Source: Pseudanabaena sp. SR411
GTDB taxonomy: Bacteria > Cyanobacteriota > Cyanobacteriia > Pseudanabaenales > Pseudanabaenaceae
Assembly (NCBI RefSeq): GCF_002251945.1
Contig: NZ_NDHW01000092.1
Location: 1 to 32,776 of the forward strand
Direction: 5' to 3'
Length of the DNA: 32,776 nt
The notes under the pieces were generated by a model, which did not search any database, had not been told where the DNA came from, and worked only from the letters and a program-made list of their open reading frames with translations. The position numbers and the translations under genes are program-made. Of this stretch, positions 31,335 to 32,776 are shown in pieces (position 1 is the stretch's first letter; each line of letters opens with the position of its first letter).

Positions 31335-32003
31335 TTACAACCCATACAACTCCTTAAACCAGTTCACAAATTTCTGAGCGCGTGGATGCTTTGGATCGAG
31401 GATTTTCTCCATTACTGCTTGGTGCAACTGCCGACCTGGGGGATTTTGCCAAGCAAGCCAAGTGTATATATTGGCTTTATCTCGTTGGAATTCCGTAAAA
31501 TTTGCTCCTTGGTTAGTCGCTGATTCGACAGATGATTGAGCGAATTGCCATAGCATCTCGGTTTCATTGGGAATCATACAGGCTAAAAATGTTTCGAGCA
31601 TACCGCTCTGTTTATTGTCTGGCATCATCCAAATACCAAACTTAATTCCATTTGGTGCATCACAAATTAAGCCATTTTCGGGTAGATCTGCTGGCAAATC
31701 AGGAACACTCTTATGACAAGCATTTCTGATACTTTGCCAACGATCAGAGGGTTTCTCATCTGCATCCAGCACAATGCCAAGCGCGGAACGTCCCGACTCT
31801 TGTAGTTCAGTTGCAATCAGATCGGGATCGCTTAAATTCGAGTAACCAACATTATCGCGAATGTAAACAATAGGATTTTTCTTTGTTCCCCAATCTATAC
31901 CATTTGCCTCAATTAGTTCTGGAATGACTCGAACTTCTTGTACACCTTCTACCAGTAGAACATTCTTATGAATTAAGGGGTTTGCGAAGAAATAAGATAC
32001 CAA
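31335..32003 (-). CDS. DUF3226 TOPRIM-like protein
   Basis: A 222-residue protein with a TTG start at 32003; an in-frame TAA two codons upstream rules out a longer frame. Residues 12-20 (HKNVLLVEG) give the TOPRIM glutamate. VLDADEKP at about 77-84 gives the D-x-D pair, so the metal-binding triad is intact. The C-terminal half (IKFGIWMMPDNKQSGMLETF, and WLAWQNPPGRQLHQAV) is the conserved DUF3226 region. DUF3226 proteins are often encoded beside an AAA ATPase in OLD-like, possibly defence-related pairs; no ATPase gene is beside this one. The divergent transposase begins 57 bases upstream, so its promoter region may have been rearranged. Confidence 0.82.
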   Translation of the reverse strand: MVSYFFANPLIHKNVLLVEGVQEVRVIPELIEANGIDWGTKKNPIVYIRDNVGYSNLSDPDLIATELQESGRSALGIVLDADEKPSDRWQSIRNACHKSVPDLPADLPENGLICDAPNGIKFGIWMMPDNKQSGMLETFLACMIPNETEMLWQFAQSSVESATNQGANFTEFQRDKANIYTWLAWQNPPGRQLHQAVMEKILDPKHPRAQKFVNWFKELYGL

Positions 32004-32060
32004 AGATTATAGAAATAGGGATATAAAATTCTTGTTTTCAATTTATATAGGACTAAGAGA

Positions 32061-32776
32061 GTGATTTTCAGCGATGAAATCAAAGCCACAGTTAAAGATG
32101 CAGCGCAAAAACTAACAGGCTATCGTAAACGAGACTTCATGGCAAAGGTTGCCGAGGATTACTTTGCAGGCTCAGCGCGTAAAGCCGAAACAGTTTTTGG
32201 ATGGAGTCGGAAGAGCGTGCAACTAGGACTGCATGAACGGCGCACAGGGCTAAGATGTCTCGATAATTATGGAGCAAGAGGAAGACACAAAAGCGAAATA
32301 ATGTTGCCGAATTTAACAGAAGATATAAGCGCAATGGTAGATATGCAGTCCCAAGCAGATCCGAAATTTCAATCAACATTTTTGTATGCACGTGTCAGTG
32401 CCAGAGCCGTAAGAGAGGAGTTAGTAAAAACAAAGGGTTACGATGAAGCCAAGTTACCATCACGGGAAACGATTGGTGCGGTGCTAAATCGGATGGGATA
32501 TCGCCTAAAAAAACACAAAAGACAAAACCCTTAAAAAAGATTCCTGAAACCAATGCAATTTTTGCGAATGTGTTTGAGCAAAACCAAACATCAGCAGATA
32601 ATCCAAGGTCTTTGCGAATTTCGATTGATAGCAAAGCAAACGTGAAGATTGGTAATCTTTCACGGGGTGGCAAAGCCCGCACGTTAGAACCCCAAAAAGC
32701 TAACGATCATGATACCGAATGGTCAGCAGTTTTAGTTCCCTTTGGTATCCTCAATACCAATAATGACCAATTGGCA
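32061..32776 (+). CDS. ISAzo13-type transposase, split by -1 frameshift, 3' cut by window edge
   Basis: The first part begins with GTG at 32061 (AGGA upstream) and runs 157 codons to a TAA at 32532-32534. It carries the N-terminal helix-turn-helix region of ISAzo13-family transposases (GWSRKSVQLGLHERRTG, CLDNYGARGRHKSE). The rest is in the -1 frame: after an A7 run at 32507-32513 it reads TQKTKPLKKIPETNAIFANV, then LRISIDSKAKANVK-like and SRGGKARTLEP sequences with no stop codon up to base 32776. That second part holds the start of the catalytic core with SIDSKA. Either programmed -1 slippage on A_AAA_AAA makes the full enzyme, or one A was lost from an eight-A run. Left terminal repeat not identified. 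Confidence 0.85.
32507..32513 (+). promoter_or_regulatory. A7 slippery run of the transposase
   Basis: CTA AAA AAA C: seven As in the X-XXY-YYZ phase A_AAA_AAA, a classic bacterial -1 frameshift heptamer. The continuing frame starts immediately after it, and the zero frame stops seven codons later. Confidence 0.7.

Noticed and set aside
31335-32776. A complete defence island at the right edge
   Set aside because: Only DUF3226 and a transposase are visible; no ATPase, nuclease, restriction or Abi gene accompanies them within the window.

Overview
This window comes from a cyanobacterium, most likely Pseudanabaena or a close relative. The evidence is the abundance of the cyanobacterial HIP1 octamer GCGATCGC in genes and spacers, a cyanobacterial pilMNO plus pilQ locus with an AMIN-domain secretin, the short HisG, DUF29 and Rpn/Uma2 family proteins, an EGY-like M50 membrane protein, and many long GC-tipped intergenic palindromes. 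The genus is an inference; the phylum is secure. It reads as ordinary chromosome with a heavy load of small non-autonomous repeats and one insertion sequence cut by the right edge.

Layout. 1-1.8 kb: a Roadblock/LC7 protein (5' cut), a COG2229/MglA-like GTPase and a DUF4388 protein, all on +, probably one signalling operon. 1.8-2.2 kb: repeat island with an IS5-like MITE. 2.2-7 kb: secreted TPR protein, small secreted protein, Rpn-family nuclease, CysA sulfate-transport ATPase, and a secreted leucine-rich-repeat protein. 7-11.2 kb: an EGY/S2P-like membrane protein that has lost its HExxH motif, an RhlE-type DEAD-box helicase, and hairpin repeat islands. 11.2-16.6 kb: a four-PAS plus pentapeptide-repeat protein, HisG, a small coiled-coil protein, a TPR protein, tRNA-Thr(GGU) and a DUF29 protein. 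16.7-21.8 kb: type IV pilus genes pilQ and pilMNO on the minus strand, each with a visible promoter. 22-24 kb: a DUF4168-like protein and prfB (RF2), which contains the classic +1 frameshift signal. 24.2-27 kb: two tandem FHA proteins, a small membrane protein and CsaB. 27-27.65 kb: the densest repeat island. 27.7-31.2 kb: EF-Ts, a coiled-coil protein overlapping a SUI1/YciH-like factor, a Uma2 nuclease and acetate kinase. 31.3-32.8 kb: a DUF3226 TOPRIM protein beside an ISAzo13-type transposase that needs a -1 frameshift and runs off the window.

The most unusual signal is a family of long intergenic palindromes. Their arms are mostly unrelated in sequence, yet nearly all end in the same apex geometry, 5'-GC-NNN-GC-3', most often GCTTCGC, whose complement is GCGAAGC. 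Several sit inside nested TIR-bounded elements with TATAGC ends. Other points worth attention are the prfB frameshift (24 N-terminal codons lie in another frame), the inactive protease homologue, the PAS-pentapeptide fusion with no output enzyme, the A7 slip site in the transposase, and a structured leader before tsf, which lacks its usual neighbour rpsB.
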